Assembly: GCA_024234435.1 (NCBI GenBank)
Contig: JACKOF010000001.1
Span: 1,798,001 to 1,862,000 of the forward strand
From: Pseudomonadales bacterium
Lineage (GTDB): Bacteria > Pseudomonadota > Gammaproteobacteria > Pseudomonadales > Porticoccaceae
Reading direction: 5' to 3'
DNA: 64,000 bases
The notes under the pieces are model-generated. The model was given only the letters and a program-made list of their open reading frames with translations, was not told the origin of the DNA and did not search any database. Positions 1 through 8,863 of this stretch are shown piece by piece (positions within the stretch are counted from its first letter, which is position 1; every line of letters starts with the position of its first letter). The translations under genes and the position numbers were made by a program.

Positions 1-1
1 C

Positions 2-304
2 TTGTATGCCATTGAGCGACTGAAAGCAGTGGAGCAAAAATGGAACAGTGTCTTTTGTTTTATTCCTGTGCTATCTGACGAACCTGAAGACAGTGGCTGG
101 CAAGGCTACCGTGGATTCGTCAACACAGCCATAGCAAATGCAGCCGGACAGTATATTTCCGAAGAAACCGATATCTATATGTGCGGCCCACCACCCATGA
201 TTGATGCGTCTACCGAAACCCTGAAAGAATTGGGCGCTAACGAACACAGAATTCACTTTGACAAGTTCCTTGATTCCAGTCACGGCATTGTCAGACAAGA
301 CTAA
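2..304 (+). CDS. C-terminal part of NADH:ferredoxin-type oxygenase reductase (truncated by window edge)
   Basis: The last 100 residues of a flavin/NADH reductase that feeds electrons to an oxygenase. The motif DIYMCGPPPMIDA (about residues 58-70 of the visible part) is the NAD-binding signature of BenC/XylZ, XylA and DmpP reductases. The tail HRIHFDKF also fits. The 5' part, with the expected [2Fe-2S] and FAD domains, lies before the window, so the TTG at base 2 is not a real start. It sits 52 bp before an aldehyde dehydrogenase and a XylB-like dehydrogenase, which suggests service to a methyl hydroxylase such as the XylM-like protein at 43993-45090. A toluate dioxygenase reductase is equally possible, because no other copy is seen near the dioxygenase genes. 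Confidence 0.8.
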   Translation: MYAIERLKAVEQKWNSVFCFIPVLSDEPEDSGWQGYRGFVNTAIANAAGQYISEETDIYMCGPPPMIDASTETLKELGANEHRIHFDKFLDSSHGIVRQD

Positions 305-356
305 ATGAGCGTTACAATTATAGCCCGCATGACGAGCAGCTAGACAGGAACACCAA

Positions 357-1829
357 ATGAATATACCCGAAAACATTTTGCTCCCTACCAGAAAACTGCT
401 TATTGGTGGCGAATGGGTCAGCGCCAGCCAGGAAGAAAAAATTACCATTACCAACCCCGCAACCGGACAGGCTTTCAGTGAGATCGAAAGTGGCTCAGAA
501 GCAGATATAGACTTGGCTGTAAAAGCAGCGAGAAGAACGTTCGAAAGCAGCGCCTGGCGGCGTATGCGCCCCCTGGATCGCGGCAAAATACTGTCCCGCG
601 TTGCGGATCTGATTGAAGCAAATGCCGATGAGCTGGCAGTGCTCGAGTGCCTCGATAACGGCAAGCCACAACATTTGGCAAAAATGGTCGACGTGCCGTC
701 TGCAGCTGAAATATTCCGCTATATGTCAGGGTGGTGCTCCAAGCTGGGCGGTAAAACCCTGCCTGTCTCCGGCGATGGCAGCCACTATCACGCCTACACC
801 CTTCGCCAGCCAATAGGGGTCGTTGGCGCTATCGTTCCCTGGAACTACCCCATGGCAATGGCCGCCTGGAAAATTGCCCCAGCACTGGCTGCCGGCTGCA
901 CAATGGTATTAAAGCCGTCAGAAGTTACCCCGATGACAGCATTAAAGCTCGGCGAACTTTGTCTCGAAGCAGGCGTACCGGAAGGCGCTCTGAATATTGT
1001 CACTGGTTACGGCCACACCGCGGGGCAGGCGCTTATTAGCCACCCGGATGTCGATAAAGTCGCCTTTACCGGCTCAACAAATGTTGGCAAACATATACTT
1101 CGCACCTCCGCTGATAGCATGAAGCGAGTCAGCCTGGAGCTGGGCGGCAAATCACCCACCATTATCATGCCTGATGCAGACCTGGAAAAAGCAATTCCCG
1201 GCGCAGCCATGTCGATATTTTTCAATTCGGGGCAAATCTGTTTTGCCGGCTCTCGTCTGCTCGTTCATGAGGATGTTTACGATGCTGTCGTAGAGGGAGT
1301 AGCTCAGGTAGCCAAGTCGCTACCAATGGGCAGCGGCATGAAGGCGGAGACCATGATTGGCCCTGTGGTTTCCGAACAACAGCAGAAACGCATCATGGAC
1401 TACATCAATATCGGTCGAGAGGAAGGCTCCGAGATTGTAACCGGCGGAGGCAACGGCGGGCTGAATGAGGGTTATTTTGTCGAACCCACGATTCTGGCCA
1501 ACACATCAGCCGACCAGAAAGTCTTCCAGGAAGAAATTTTTGGCCCGGTACTAACAGCAACCCCCTTTAAGAACATTGAAGAAGCTATCCAGTTAGGCAA
1601 TGATTCCTGTTACGGCCTGGGAGCTAATGTTTGGTCTCAAAACATCAATACGTGCCACAAACTCGCGGATTCTCTTCAGGCAGGTACTGTCTGGACCAAT
1701 TGTTACTTTGTTGTTGATCCAGCCATGCCTTTTGGAGGTTTCAAAGAATCCGGTATCGGTCGTGAAGTAGGCGAAGAAGGTATCAATATGTATACTGAAT
1801 CCAAGTCTGTTTGCATCAAGCTTGACTAA
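357..1829 (+). CDS. NAD(P)-dependent aldehyde dehydrogenase
   Basis: Oxidises an aldehyde to a carboxylic acid in the cytoplasm. At 490 residues it has normal family length. Catalytic residues are visible: Asn163 in PWNYP, Glu261 in LELGGKSP and the nucleophile Cys295 in NSGQICFAGSR. Context, directly followed by a XylB-like alcohol dehydrogenase (gap 15 bp to the preferred start) and preceded by an oxygenase reductase, suggests a XylC-like role on benzaldehyde-type or cyclohexane-carbaldehyde substrates. Substrate choice cannot be read from the sequence. The start ATG follows a short AGGA-containing leader (ACAGGAACACCAA). Confidence 0.9.
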   Translation: MNIPENILLPTRKLLIGGEWVSASQEEKITITNPATGQAFSEIESGSEADIDLAVKAARRTFESSAWRRMRPLDRGKILSRVADLIEANADELAVLECLDNGKPQHLAKMVDVPSAAEIFRYMSGWCSKLGGKTLPVSGDGSHYHAYTLRQPIGVVGAIVPWNYPMAMAAWKIAPALAAGCTMVLKPSEVTPMTALKLGELCLEAGVPEGALNIVTGYGHTAGQALISHPDVDKVAFTGSTNVGKHILRTSADSMKRVSLELGGKSPTIIMPDADLEKAIPGAAMSIFFNSGQICFAGSRLLVHEDVYDAVVEGVAQVAKSLPMGSGMKAETMIGPVVSEQQQKRIMDYINIGREEGSEIVTGGGNGGLNEGYFVEPTILANTSADQKVFQEEIFGPVLTATPFKNIEEAIQLGNDSCYGLGANVWSQNINTCHKLADSLQAGTVWTNCYFVVDPAMPFGGFKESGIGREVGEEGINMYTESKSVCIKLD

Positions 1830-1844
1830 AAAAAGAGGATGATC

Positions 1845-2954
1845 ATGAACAACATTAAAGCGGCCATTGCTCGTGGCCCAGGGCAAGAGTTTTCCGTTGA
1901 AGAAGTCCAGCTGGACGACCCAAGAGAAAACGAGGTATTAGTCAAAATTTCTGGTGTCGGCATTTGCCACTCAGATCTCGCCGCCAAAGAGCAGCACCTG
2001 CCATTCCCTATGCCTGCAGTGCTAGGACACGAAGGGTCAGGTATTGTCGAGAAAGTCGGCAGTGGCGTCACCCATGTGGCGCCAGGCGATCATGTGGTAC
2101 TTTCCTTCGTATCATGCGGTCATTGTGGTGCCTGTAATAATGATCTTCCCAGCTACTGCCAGGAAGGCTTTGTCCCCCAAAATCTTGCCGGTATGCGTGA
2201 AGATGGCTCAAAAGCTTATCACCAGAATGGAGAAGATCTCGCCAGCCATTTCTTCGGGCAATCATCTTTCGGCACTTATGCCCTGGCAAGTGCATCCAAT
2301 ACCGTAAAAGTTCGCAACGATGCACCAATAGAAATGCTCGGGCCCCTGGGTTGTGGTATCCAAACGGGCGCAGGCAGTATTATCAAGGCAATGGCCTGTG
2401 AACCCGGCAGTAGCTTGGTGGTAGCTGGCGGCGGCGGTGTTGGCCTCAGTGCCGTAATGGGTGGCGTCGTTCAACAGTGCAGTACTATTATTGTGGTTGA
2501 GCCTCAGGAAGCACGCAGGGAGCTGGCTCTCTCCCTTGGCGCAACACATGTCATTGACCCATTGAACACAGAAAATCTGACGGAAGCTATTAGAGCAATC
2601 AAACCTGAAGGCGTGAATTATGGTTTCGATACCAGTGCTCGACAAGATGTGATCGAGGGTATCACCCTCTCTCTGGCTCCGGCAGGCACTCTGGGGCTGG
2701 TTGGGATTCCGGGGCCAGACCAGCCAAATGTAAGCTTTAACGTGATGTATATGCTCTCCATGGGTATTACCGTTATGGGGATAACCGAGGGCAATGCTAA
2801 CCCATCCAAATTCATACCAGAGATGGTGGATATGTTCATGGAAGGTCGTTTCCCTTTTGACAAACTCTGCAAGACATACACCTTGGATCAAATCAACGAA
2901 GCGGTCGTGGATAGCCATACAGGAAAATGCGTAAAAGCAGTACTGATCCCCTAA
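1845..2954 (+). CDS. Zinc-dependent benzyl-alcohol-type dehydrogenase (XylB-like)
   Basis: Zn-type medium-chain dehydrogenase, alcohol to aldehyde with NAD. Catalytic zinc ligands are Cys41 (GICHSD) and His62 (LGHEGSG), with a third at the Cys of GPLGCGIQTG. A structural zinc site is present as CGHCGAC...C. The Rossmann motif is GGGGVG. It strongly resembles XylB of the TOL plasmid and the second copy at 42840-43946. Two ATGs exist. AGAGG at 1834-1838 touches the upstream ATG (1839) but lies 6 bp before 1845, so 1845 (369 residues) is preferred. It forms an operon with the upstream aldehyde dehydrogenase and ends before a clear terminator. Confidence 0.9.
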   Translation: MNNIKAAIARGPGQEFSVEEVQLDDPRENEVLVKISGVGICHSDLAAKEQHLPFPMPAVLGHEGSGIVEKVGSGVTHVAPGDHVVLSFVSCGHCGACNNDLPSYCQEGFVPQNLAGMREDGSKAYHQNGEDLASHFFGQSSFGTYALASASNTVKVRNDAPIEMLGPLGCGIQTGAGSIIKAMACEPGSSLVVAGGGGVGLSAVMGGVVQQCSTIIVVEPQEARRELALSLGATHVIDPLNTENLTEAIRAIKPEGVNYGFDTSARQDVIEGITLSLAPAGTLGLVGIPGPDQPNVSFNVMYMLSMGITVMGITEGNANPSKFIPEMVDMFMEGRFPFDKLCKTYTLDQINEAVVDSHTGKCVKAVLIP

Positions 2955-3005
2955 GGCAGATTGAGCGCCACTCTGATTTCAGTAATATACCGCACACTGA
3001 AAAAC

Positions 3006-3032
3006 AAAAGCCCTCCATAGCGAGGGCTTTTT
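3006..3032. terminator. Bidirectional rho-independent terminator
   Basis: Perfect 10-bp stem AAAAGCCCTC / GAGGGCTTTT with a 6-base loop. The A/T flanks serve both strands. It lies between convergent genes: the plus operon ending at 2954 and the minus MarR gene ending at 3055. Confidence 0.9.
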
Positions 3033-3054
3033 AATGCAACAAATTCGTCGGCGA

Positions 3055-3558
3055 TTACCGCTCCAGCGATTTCTTGATATTTTGCAGGTTATGTTTCAGC
3101 TGGCTCAGCATTCGATAGTTATGCTTCACATCCTCCAGGCTAATATCCTTTAATATATCTTCATTCGCCTCAAGCGTTAGCTGGCGCATTTTCCCCACCA
3201 CTGTACGACCCTTGGGCGTCAGAAAAATATTATTGACCCGCCTATCTGAAGGGTCGGATCGCCGTTCAATCAGCTTATTAGCTTCCAGACGATCAATCAG
3301 GCCGCCCAGAGCCACCTTCCCCAATCCCATCAATTCAGCAAGTGCGGACTGGGGCACACCCTCACTTCTCGACAAGTATGCCAGCAACCATGCCTGAGAG
3401 CGGGTGATATTGAGAGGTTTATATTTTTCATCAAGAACAATCCGGCGAAGCCGGGCACAGTCGTGTATCAAAAAGCCGATACTAATCACCCAGTCCTCAT
3501 CACTCTTCACATCATCCCCCGGAAGAGCATTCTCAAAATTCAACGACTTCTTCTTCAT
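3055..3558 (-). CDS. MarR-family transcriptional regulator
   Basis: 167-residue winged-helix regulator. The LTRSQAWLL-type helix reads here as NITRSQAWLLAYL, followed by the recognition region GLGKVALGGLIDRLEANKLIERR and the wing DPSDRRVNNIFLT. It resembles both halves of the tandem MarR at 53908-54882 (shared LTRSQ-W and HD-R/LR pattern), so the regulators are paralogous. Its own promoter region holds an inverted repeat ACTGTA-N8-TACAGT at 3626-3645, and related 31-bp repeats occur in the divergent promoter region at 9.8-10.1 kb. I infer that it autoregulates and controls the bad operon. The ligand is unknown, likely a CoA ester or ring acid. Confidence 0.9.
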   Translation of the reverse strand: MKKKSLNFENALPGDDVKSDEDWVISIGFLIHDCARLRRIVLDEKYKPLNITRSQAWLLAYLSRSEGVPQSALAELMGLGKVALGGLIDRLEANKLIERRSDPSDRRVNNIFLTPKGRTVVGKMRQLTLEANEDILKDISLEDVKHNYRMLSQLKHNLQNIKKSLER

Positions 3559-3625
3559 ATTGTTTACCAGAGCCTTTTATTTGCCAGATGCCTACCTGTA
3601 ATACTGCAGGACGCTTCACACCAAT

Positions 3626-3645
3626 ACTGTATGCAAGCGTACAGT
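3626..3645. promoter_or_regulatory. Inverted repeat, probable MarR operator
   Basis: ACTGTA-N8-TACAGT, 68 bp upstream of the MarR start (minus strand, 3558). The right arm continues as GTACAGTTCA, which is identical to ten bases of the repeat at 10051-10081. Confidence 0.55.
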
Positions 3646-3734
3646 TCAGATTCAATAATTTTCACCTGTATCCCTATATGAATCAAGTAAAACATCATAA
3701 AACTAAAATCAACTTGAAAATGGGCACCCAAAAA

Positions 3735-3764
3735 AAAGATGGCATACCACCGTATGCCATCTTT
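3735..3764 (-). terminator. Rho-independent terminator of the bad operon
   Basis: Perfect 13-bp stem AAAGATGGCATAC / GTATGCCATCTTT with a 4-base loop. On the minus strand it is followed by a T run. It lies 27 bp after the stop of the acyl-CoA dehydrogenase (minus strand), closing the operon that begins with badH at 9619. Confidence 0.92.
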
Positions 3765-3791
3765 ATCAGATCAAAACAATTGATCAGGATA

Positions 3792-4949
3792 CTACTTATT
3801 CTTGTAAGGCTTCAGCATATCCTTGGCAATGATCGTTTTCATGATCTCTATTGAACCACCGGCAATTTTAACGATCCGGGCATCAGCGTAAGCACGACAA
3901 ATAGGATACTCCCACATGTAACCCCAACCACCAAACAGCTGTAGACATTCATCAACAGCCTTGCAGTGCAGGTTGCTCAATTGCATTTTTGCAATCGCAG
4001 CATCAACCGGATCCAGCTTACCTTCCATAAACAGTTCGATACACTTGTCTGTATAGACACGTCCGACAACCGCTTCAGCTTTCAACTCAGCCAGTTTGAA
4101 CTGGGTATTCTGAAAATCAGCAATAGTCTTACCAAAAGCTTCGCGCTGAGAAGTATACTCAAGCGTCCATTCGATGACTGTTTCTGTGACGGTCGCGCTG
4201 CGAATAGTCTGCGCAAGGCGCTCCTGGGCAAGCTTTTGCATCATGATGGCAAAGCCCTGTCCTTCTTCGCCCAGCATATTAGCTGCGGGAACCCGAACAT
4301 CTTCAAAAAACAATTCAGAAGTGTCCTGGGCTTTCATACCCAGTTTATCCAGATTGGTGCCGCGCTTGAAGCCTTCCATATCACCTTCGATCAGGAACAG
4401 AGTGACACCTTTAGCACCTGCTTCGGAATCAGTTTTGGTAGCCAGCACCAACACATCACACATTTGACCGTTGGAGATGAAAACCTTCTGGCCATTGATA
4501 ATATAATCGTCGCCGTCCCGAACAGCCTTGGTGCGAATAGCTTTCAGGTCACTGCCCGCATGAGGTTCGGTCATTCCAAGAGACCCAATCCATTCACCGG
4601 TCACCATTTTTGGAAGGAATTTCTTCTTCTGCGCTTCAGTTCCAAACGAGTTTATATAGGTGGCCACCAGATCTGTGTGGATTAAAAAACCCGGGCCGGA
4701 ATAACCCGACCTGAACAGTTCTTCAAATACGATAACATCATAAAGATAATCAGCACCAAATCCGCCATATTCTTCAGCGATAGTACAACAGAGCAACCCT
4801 GCCTCACCCGCTTTCAGCCACAAATCCTTTGGCACAATGCCATCCTTTTCCCACTGAGCATGGTAAGGAGCAATCTCTTTCTCAATAAATTTTCTTACAC
4901 TCTCTCTGAACATATCATGTTCAGCATTGAATAAAGTACGCTCTATCAT
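3792..4949 (-). CDS. Acyl-CoA dehydrogenase
   Basis: FAD-dependent dehydrogenase of about 385 residues introducing a 2,3 double bond into an acyl-CoA. Family motifs are visible: MTEPHAGSDLKAIRTKA, FISNGQ, KLGMKAQDTSELFFEDVRVP, and near the C-terminus GGWGYMWEYPICRAYADARI then GGSIEIMK holding the expected catalytic Glu. The frame stays open to a TTG at 4958, but the paralogues at 50798 and 60502 begin at the equivalent of MIERTLF, so ATG 4949 is chosen. It is the last gene of the badH-badI operon. A cyclohexanecarboxyl-CoA (AliB/BadJ) or pimeloyl-CoA dehydrogenase role is inferred from this context. Confidence 0.9.
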   Translation of the reverse strand: MIERTLFNAEHDMFRESVRKFIEKEIAPYHAQWEKDGIVPKDLWLKAGEAGLLCCTIAEEYGGFGADYLYDVIVFEELFRSGYSGPGFLIHTDLVATYINSFGTEAQKKKFLPKMVTGEWIGSLGMTEPHAGSDLKAIRTKAVRDGDDYIINGQKVFISNGQMCDVLVLATKTDSEAGAKGVTLFLIEGDMEGFKRGTNLDKLGMKAQDTSELFFEDVRVPAANMLGEEGQGFAIMMQKLAQERLAQTIRSATVTETVIEWTLEYTSQREAFGKTIADFQNTQFKLAELKAEAVVGRVYTDKCIELFMEGKLDPVDAAIAKMQLSNLHCKAVDECLQLFGGWGYMWEYPICRAYADARIVKIAGGSIEIMKTIIAKDMLKPYKNK

Positions 4950-5056
4950 CAGAATCAACCACCAAATTAAATGGACACATACATACTATACGTTAGTTAA
5001 CTATCTCCGGCAACAGCTTTGCCACCCCTAATCGGCTGCATCGAGAAACGCAGTGA

Positions 5057-6292
5057 CTAAAACGCTGTCCTGGCCGCCTCAGCAAGAGCATCCCTGTGCG
5101 CGGGATCAGCAATTGCAATCATCCGGGCAATGCGCTCCGACAATCCTTTGCCTCTCAACTCTGCCACCCCAAATTCGGTAACAACCACATCCACATCCAA
5201 GGCAGAAACTGATGGCTGACAACCCTGCAGCACAGGAACAATACGGGAGATTTCTCCCGATTTGGCAGTGGCATTAAGAGCAATAATCGAACGGCCATTT
5301 TCCGAAGCCAAAGAACCTGCGACAAACTCAGGTAACCCCCCAGGGCCAGAAATATAGCCCTTGGGCAACACTGAAGAATTCACCTGCCCAAGCAAATCTA
5401 CCTGTAGCGCGCCATTCACAGCAACAAATGAATCGGCAGAGGCGATATAGTCGACATCGTGAGTCGTTAAAACTGAACGAAAAGAAACCCTGTTATTGTT
5501 GTGCAGCGCATCGTAAAAATCTTTAGTGCCAAGAGCAACGCCACCAAGTATAGGCGTATCCGGGCACAAAGCCCCCGCAGCATCCAGCTCCAGAGCCGAT
5601 GCTTCAATCAGACCCGAGTGAATTTTCAGGCCTCGACGGTCCTGAATAACACTCGCAACCGCACCAGGTATACTGCCCAGCCCAAGCTGTAAGGTTGCAC
5701 CATTCTCAATAAAACCTGCGATATTACAAGCGATCTGCCGACTTACATCATCAATCCTGGCCGCAGCAGTCTCTATCAGAGGTGAGTCAACCCTGACAAC
5801 AACATCCAGCTCTTCAAAAGCAATTTTTTCTCCGGGAATATATGGCATTTGGCTGTTGATAATACCAACCCTGGTTTTTGCGGCAGGCAAGATAAACGGC
5901 GCAAAATCGGAGGTTACACCATAACTGCAAAATCCCTCTGCATCGGGCTCGCTTAGCATAACCACAGCAACATCAACCGGGTTTAAGAGATAATGGCGAA
6001 TAATTTCCCGATAGCGCCAGGGACAGTAATTGACGCCGCCATCCACTGAAGAAACCGCCATTTGAGGTGTCATAAAATACGTTTGACAGCGCGCGTTATT
6101 GGCAAGCGTGGAATAATTGCACTTATTGATTCCCGGAAGAAAAATCCCGCTGATATTCAGCGGGTTATTTTCAGAATTCAGCGCTATCCTCTCAAACCCG
6201 GGAATCTCTGCCGCACAACCCGACAAATAGACCGAGCCACCCCCAACCAGTAACGCCTCTAGATCGCCAATAGCTGGCAGATGATTGGTCAT
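5057..6292 (-). CDS. Acetyl-CoA hydrolase / CoA-transferase family protein
   Basis: 411-residue member of the acetyl-CoA hydrolase/4-hydroxybutyrate CoA-transferase family (QLGLGSIPGAV and GGLPEFVAGSLASENGR regions, C-terminal VVTEFGVAELRGK). It probably moves CoA between acids, for example to activate a ring acid. Its start overlaps the stop of the upstream crotonase fusion by 4 bp (ATGA), so they are translationally coupled. Odd point: where 4-hydroxybutyrate CoA-transferases carry the catalytic Glu (H-S/T-E-M), this protein reads IHSGLIEASAL, with Gly in that place and a Glu three residues later. It may use another residue or belong to a different subfamily. Confidence 0.8.
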   Translation of the reverse strand: MTNHLPAIGDLEALLVGGGSVYLSGCAAEIPGFERIALNSENNPLNISGIFLPGINKCNYSTLANNARCQTYFMTPQMAVSSVDGGVNYCPWRYREIIRHYLLNPVDVAVVMLSEPDAEGFCSYGVTSDFAPFILPAAKTRVGIINSQMPYIPGEKIAFEELDVVVRVDSPLIETAAARIDDVSRQIACNIAGFIENGATLQLGLGSIPGAVASVIQDRRGLKIHSGLIEASALELDAAGALCPDTPILGGVALGTKDFYDALHNNNRVSFRSVLTTHDVDYIASADSFVAVNGALQVDLLGQVNSSVLPKGYISGPGGLPEFVAGSLASENGRSIIALNATAKSGEISRIVPVLQGCQPSVSALDVDVVVTEFGVAELRGKGLSERIARMIAIADPAHRDALAEAARTAF

Positions 6293-7995
6293 AGGTGCCC
6301 GTGGCTGGCTGGGCTGACGTTATAGCTGGCTTTAATTTTTAGTGCGTGCTTGATTTGCTTGACTGACTCTGTCACTTCAGGTGAAACAGCATAGTCACTC
6401 AACTCATCTCGCTGCAACATGGCAAGATAAGCTATTGGACCGCCGGTCCATTTTGGCCATCCGGCACCGAGTACTGCAAGAACATCGGTTTCTTCATAGC
6501 GATCATCGCAATGTCGCCAGATTTCCATCGCAATAGATGCCAATAAATTTAACCCGGCTACGCGATCCTCACCACTTACCACGCCAACATCAACATGCCC
6601 GCACACGTGATCAAAAAGGACATCCGCATCCACGGCTTTGGCTGCACACGCGGCTTTCTCAACCGACATACCACTATGCTCTACCGCATCCCGAACAGCC
6701 GAAACTATCAGCTTCAGGCCACCTTTCGCGAAAGTCCACACCGGTATTTTGCCCATTGCCATGGCAAGATCCAAAGCGCTTGCACTGAGTTCCTCCGGCG
6801 CTGAAACCTCGACCGCTTCAGCAAATTTCAGACTGCTCAGGTAGGTGATCGCACCAACTCCCGGTGTCGACTCCCCCCCCCTTCTTGCCTCGCACAGCTC
6901 AATACAGGAATCAGCATCAAGATCACCGGAGAGGTCTGCCTGCCCGGCATCAAATACAACAATAGCCGCCTCGGAAGGTTTTTTGATCTCGGCTTTGCGG
7001 GAGACACCTTTTGGCATCGGCTCAACAGAAGACCACGCCAGAGATTCCAGCCTGGCAGCATTAGGCGCAATATAATTGTGCGCCCATTTGGGCGCTGCGG
7101 TTTTGTTCAGAAAACAAGTCACAACCATATTCGCTGCAATGGGGTCACTCATAAGATCAACAAAAATATCCCATTCAACGTCAAAACCTTTATCAATTTG
7201 CAGACCTGCTCCATCGCCCACGCAGCGGATAATAGCCTCCACTGCCGGGTAGAGGTCATGCTGGCGTCCGCTCCAGCCACCGACGTCACGGCAGTACTGC
7301 GCCCAATCGTTGCGCTCCAGCAAGGTTTGATCTCCTGTCGGCAAGCACCAGGAAGCGTCATCCCACTTGGCTTTTGGCTCTATCTTTTTAACAAGATCAA
7401 TTGCCTTCTCCAGCAACTCATCCTCAGCAACCACCTGATCAACCAGCCCCATTTCCAAAGCATACCGGGGTGTCACCGGAGCACCATCAAGCAGCATTTT
7501 CATAGCGGGCTCAATACCGATATAGCGAGGGAGCCGTTGTGTCCCCCCGGCGCCCGGCAAAAGAGCCAGTATAATTTCCGGCAACCCGAGAATCGGCGCT
7601 GGTGTGTCGACACAGACCCGAGCATGACACGACATTGCCAACTCAAGTCCGCCTCCCAGCGCCAGGCCATTGACTGCGGCCACAACAGGAATCGGCGCTT
7701 TCTCTATACGTCGAAACAGCTTGCCAAGGTGACTGAAGCGATCACGCATGGTTTGCCAGTCTGCATCAAACCGCATATTGGCAAAATCCTTGATCATCAC
7801 CAGATCAGCACCGGCAACAAACGTGCTCTTGCCCGAACGCAGAACCAGACCTTTAAGTTCACTTGAGGCTCTCTCCAGGACAGTCTCAAGGTCTTCCATC
7901 ATGTGTTCTGAAAATACGTTAAGCGGCCTTCCCGGCATATTCAGAGTAGCAACCCCGATACCGTCTTCACGAACTTCTAAAGTGATATTTTTCAT
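6289..7995 (-). CDS. Enoyl-CoA hydratase fused to a degenerate 3-hydroxyacyl-CoA dehydrogenase-like domain
   Basis: 568 residues. Residues 1-200 are a crotonase domain with both hydratase glutamates in place (Glu118 in GGGLELAMSC, Glu140 in GLPEIILALLPGAGGTQRLPR). The rest looks like the second half of FadB-type proteins. YLSSLKFAEAVEVSAPEE... GKIPVWTFAKGG (385-425) resembles the dehydrogenase core, and LGAGWPKWTGGPIAYLA (509-525) the C-terminal helical repeat. No GxGxxG NAD-binding site is visible, and the Rossmann part is very short. I infer a working hydratase, perhaps BadK-like on cyclohexene-carboxyl-CoA, with a non-catalytic remnant. Neighbours are BadI upstream and the coupled CoA-transferase downstream. 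Confidence 0.8.
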   Translation of the reverse strand: MKNITLEVREDGIGVATLNMPGRPLNVFSEHMMEDLETVLERASSELKGLVLRSGKSTFVAGADLVMIKDFANMRFDADWQTMRDRFSHLGKLFRRIEKAPIPVVAAVNGLALGGGLELAMSCHARVCVDTPAPILGLPEIILALLPGAGGTQRLPRYIGIEPAMKMLLDGAPVTPRYALEMGLVDQVVAEDELLEKAIDLVKKIEPKAKWDDASWCLPTGDQTLLERNDWAQYCRDVGGWSGRQHDLYPAVEAIIRCVGDGAGLQIDKGFDVEWDIFVDLMSDPIAANMVVTCFLNKTAAPKWAHNYIAPNAARLESLAWSSVEPMPKGVSRKAEIKKPSEAAIVVFDAGQADLSGDLDADSCIELCEARRGGESTPGVGAITYLSSLKFAEAVEVSAPEELSASALDLAMAMGKIPVWTFAKGGLKLIVSAVRDAVEHSGMSVEKAACAAKAVDADVLFDHVCGHVDVGVVSGEDRVAGLNLLASIAMEIWRHCDDRYEETDVLAVLGAGWPKWTGGPIAYLAMLQRDELSDYAVSPEVTESVKQIKHALKIKASYNVSPASHGHL

Positions 7996-8034
7996 CGCGT
8001 TTTACTAATCCTGAAATGGCTTAACGTTTCTTCA

Positions 8035-8829
8035 TTACTTCACATATTTATGGAAATCAGGTTGACGCTTCTCATTGAACGCATTAACCCCTTCCTGGGA
8101 TTCTTCAGTATCGTAATACATTTTCACAGCTTGCAAACCAAACCCACCCAAACCTCGTATGGACTCAGTGTCTGCGTTGAAAGATCGTTTGGCGATAGCC
8201 ATTGCTGTCGGGCTATGCAGAGCCATCGTTTCACACCAGGCAGTCACTTCAGCCACAAGATCCGCAGCAGGCACCACCTTGTTAACCAGCCCCATCTCAA
8301 GCGCCTCCTGAGCGGTATAACGCTTGCACATAAACCAGATTTCACGCGCTTTCTTTTCGCCCACGATGCGCGCCAGATATGCAGTACCAAAACCGGCATC
8401 AACAGAACCCACCTTCGGGCCTACCTGACCCATTTGGGCAGTATCAGCGGCAATCGTCATATCACAGATAGTTGCCAAAACATTACCACCACCAATGGCA
8501 AAGCCATTGACTGCCGCAATTACCGGCTTGGGGATATCGCGAATCGCCGACTGCAGTTCGTCAATGGGTAAACCAACAACGCCACGACCATCATAATCAC
8601 CTTCATGATTGGACTGATCACCACCGGTACAAAAAGCTTTGTCGCCCGCACCCGTCAGAACTACGCAGGAGACATTTTTATCACTGGCTGCCGTCAGAAA
8701 AGCGTGTATCAGTTCTTCAACGGTTTGCCCCCGGAACGCGTTATACACTTCAGGTCGATTAATGATAATCCAGGCAGCGTGGTCACGGATTTCATATTTA
8801 ATATCTTGATAGGGTAATGTTACAAACAT
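8035..8829 (-). CDS. badI: 2-ketocyclohexanecarboxyl-CoA hydrolase (BadI)
   Basis: 264-residue crotonase-fold ring hydrolase that opens 2-ketocyclohexanecarboxyl-CoA to pimeloyl-CoA. The match to BadI of Rhodopseudomonas palustris runs the whole length. Conserved stretches include YEIRDHAAWIIINRPEVYNAFRG, GDKAFCTGGDQSNHEGDYDGRG, GFAIGGGNVLATICDMTIAAD, GQVGPKVGSVDAGFGTAYLA, VGEKKAREIWFMCKRYTA and YYDTEESQEGVNAFNEKRQP-F. MenB (naphthoate synthase) is the related alternative, but the neighbouring badH and the detailed match favour BadI. It is second in the minus-strand operon, 34 bp after badH. Confidence 0.92.
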   Translation of the reverse strand: MFVTLPYQDIKYEIRDHAAWIIINRPEVYNAFRGQTVEELIHAFLTAASDKNVSCVVLTGAGDKAFCTGGDQSNHEGDYDGRGVVGLPIDELQSAIRDIPKPVIAAVNGFAIGGGNVLATICDMTIAADTAQMGQVGPKVGSVDAGFGTAYLARIVGEKKAREIWFMCKRYTAQEALEMGLVNKVVPAADLVAEVTAWCETMALHSPTAMAIAKRSFNADTESIRGLGGFGLQAVKMYYDTEESQEGVNAFNEKRQPDFHKYVK

Positions 8830-8863
8830 AGCAATACTCTTCTATAAATTAAAAAAACGAGGT

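Noticed and set aside
71..664. Open frame of 197 codons on the minus strand
   Set aside because: It runs antisense through the reductase end and the aldehyde dehydrogenase. Composition follows the real genes and no family is recognisable.
2262..2918. Open frame of 218 codons on the minus strand
   Set aside because: Antisense shadow of the XylB-like dehydrogenase, whose zinc motifs are intact on the plus strand.
3966..4685. Open frame of 239 codons on the plus strand
   Set aside because: Antisense shadow of the acyl-CoA dehydrogenase at 3792-4949.
7078..7866. Open frame of 262 codons on the plus strand
   Set aside because: Antisense to the crotonase fusion protein. No domain pattern.
8035..8829. 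MenB (naphthoate synthase) assignment
   Set aside because: The protein matches BadI segment by segment and sits next to badH. No menaquinone genes are near.
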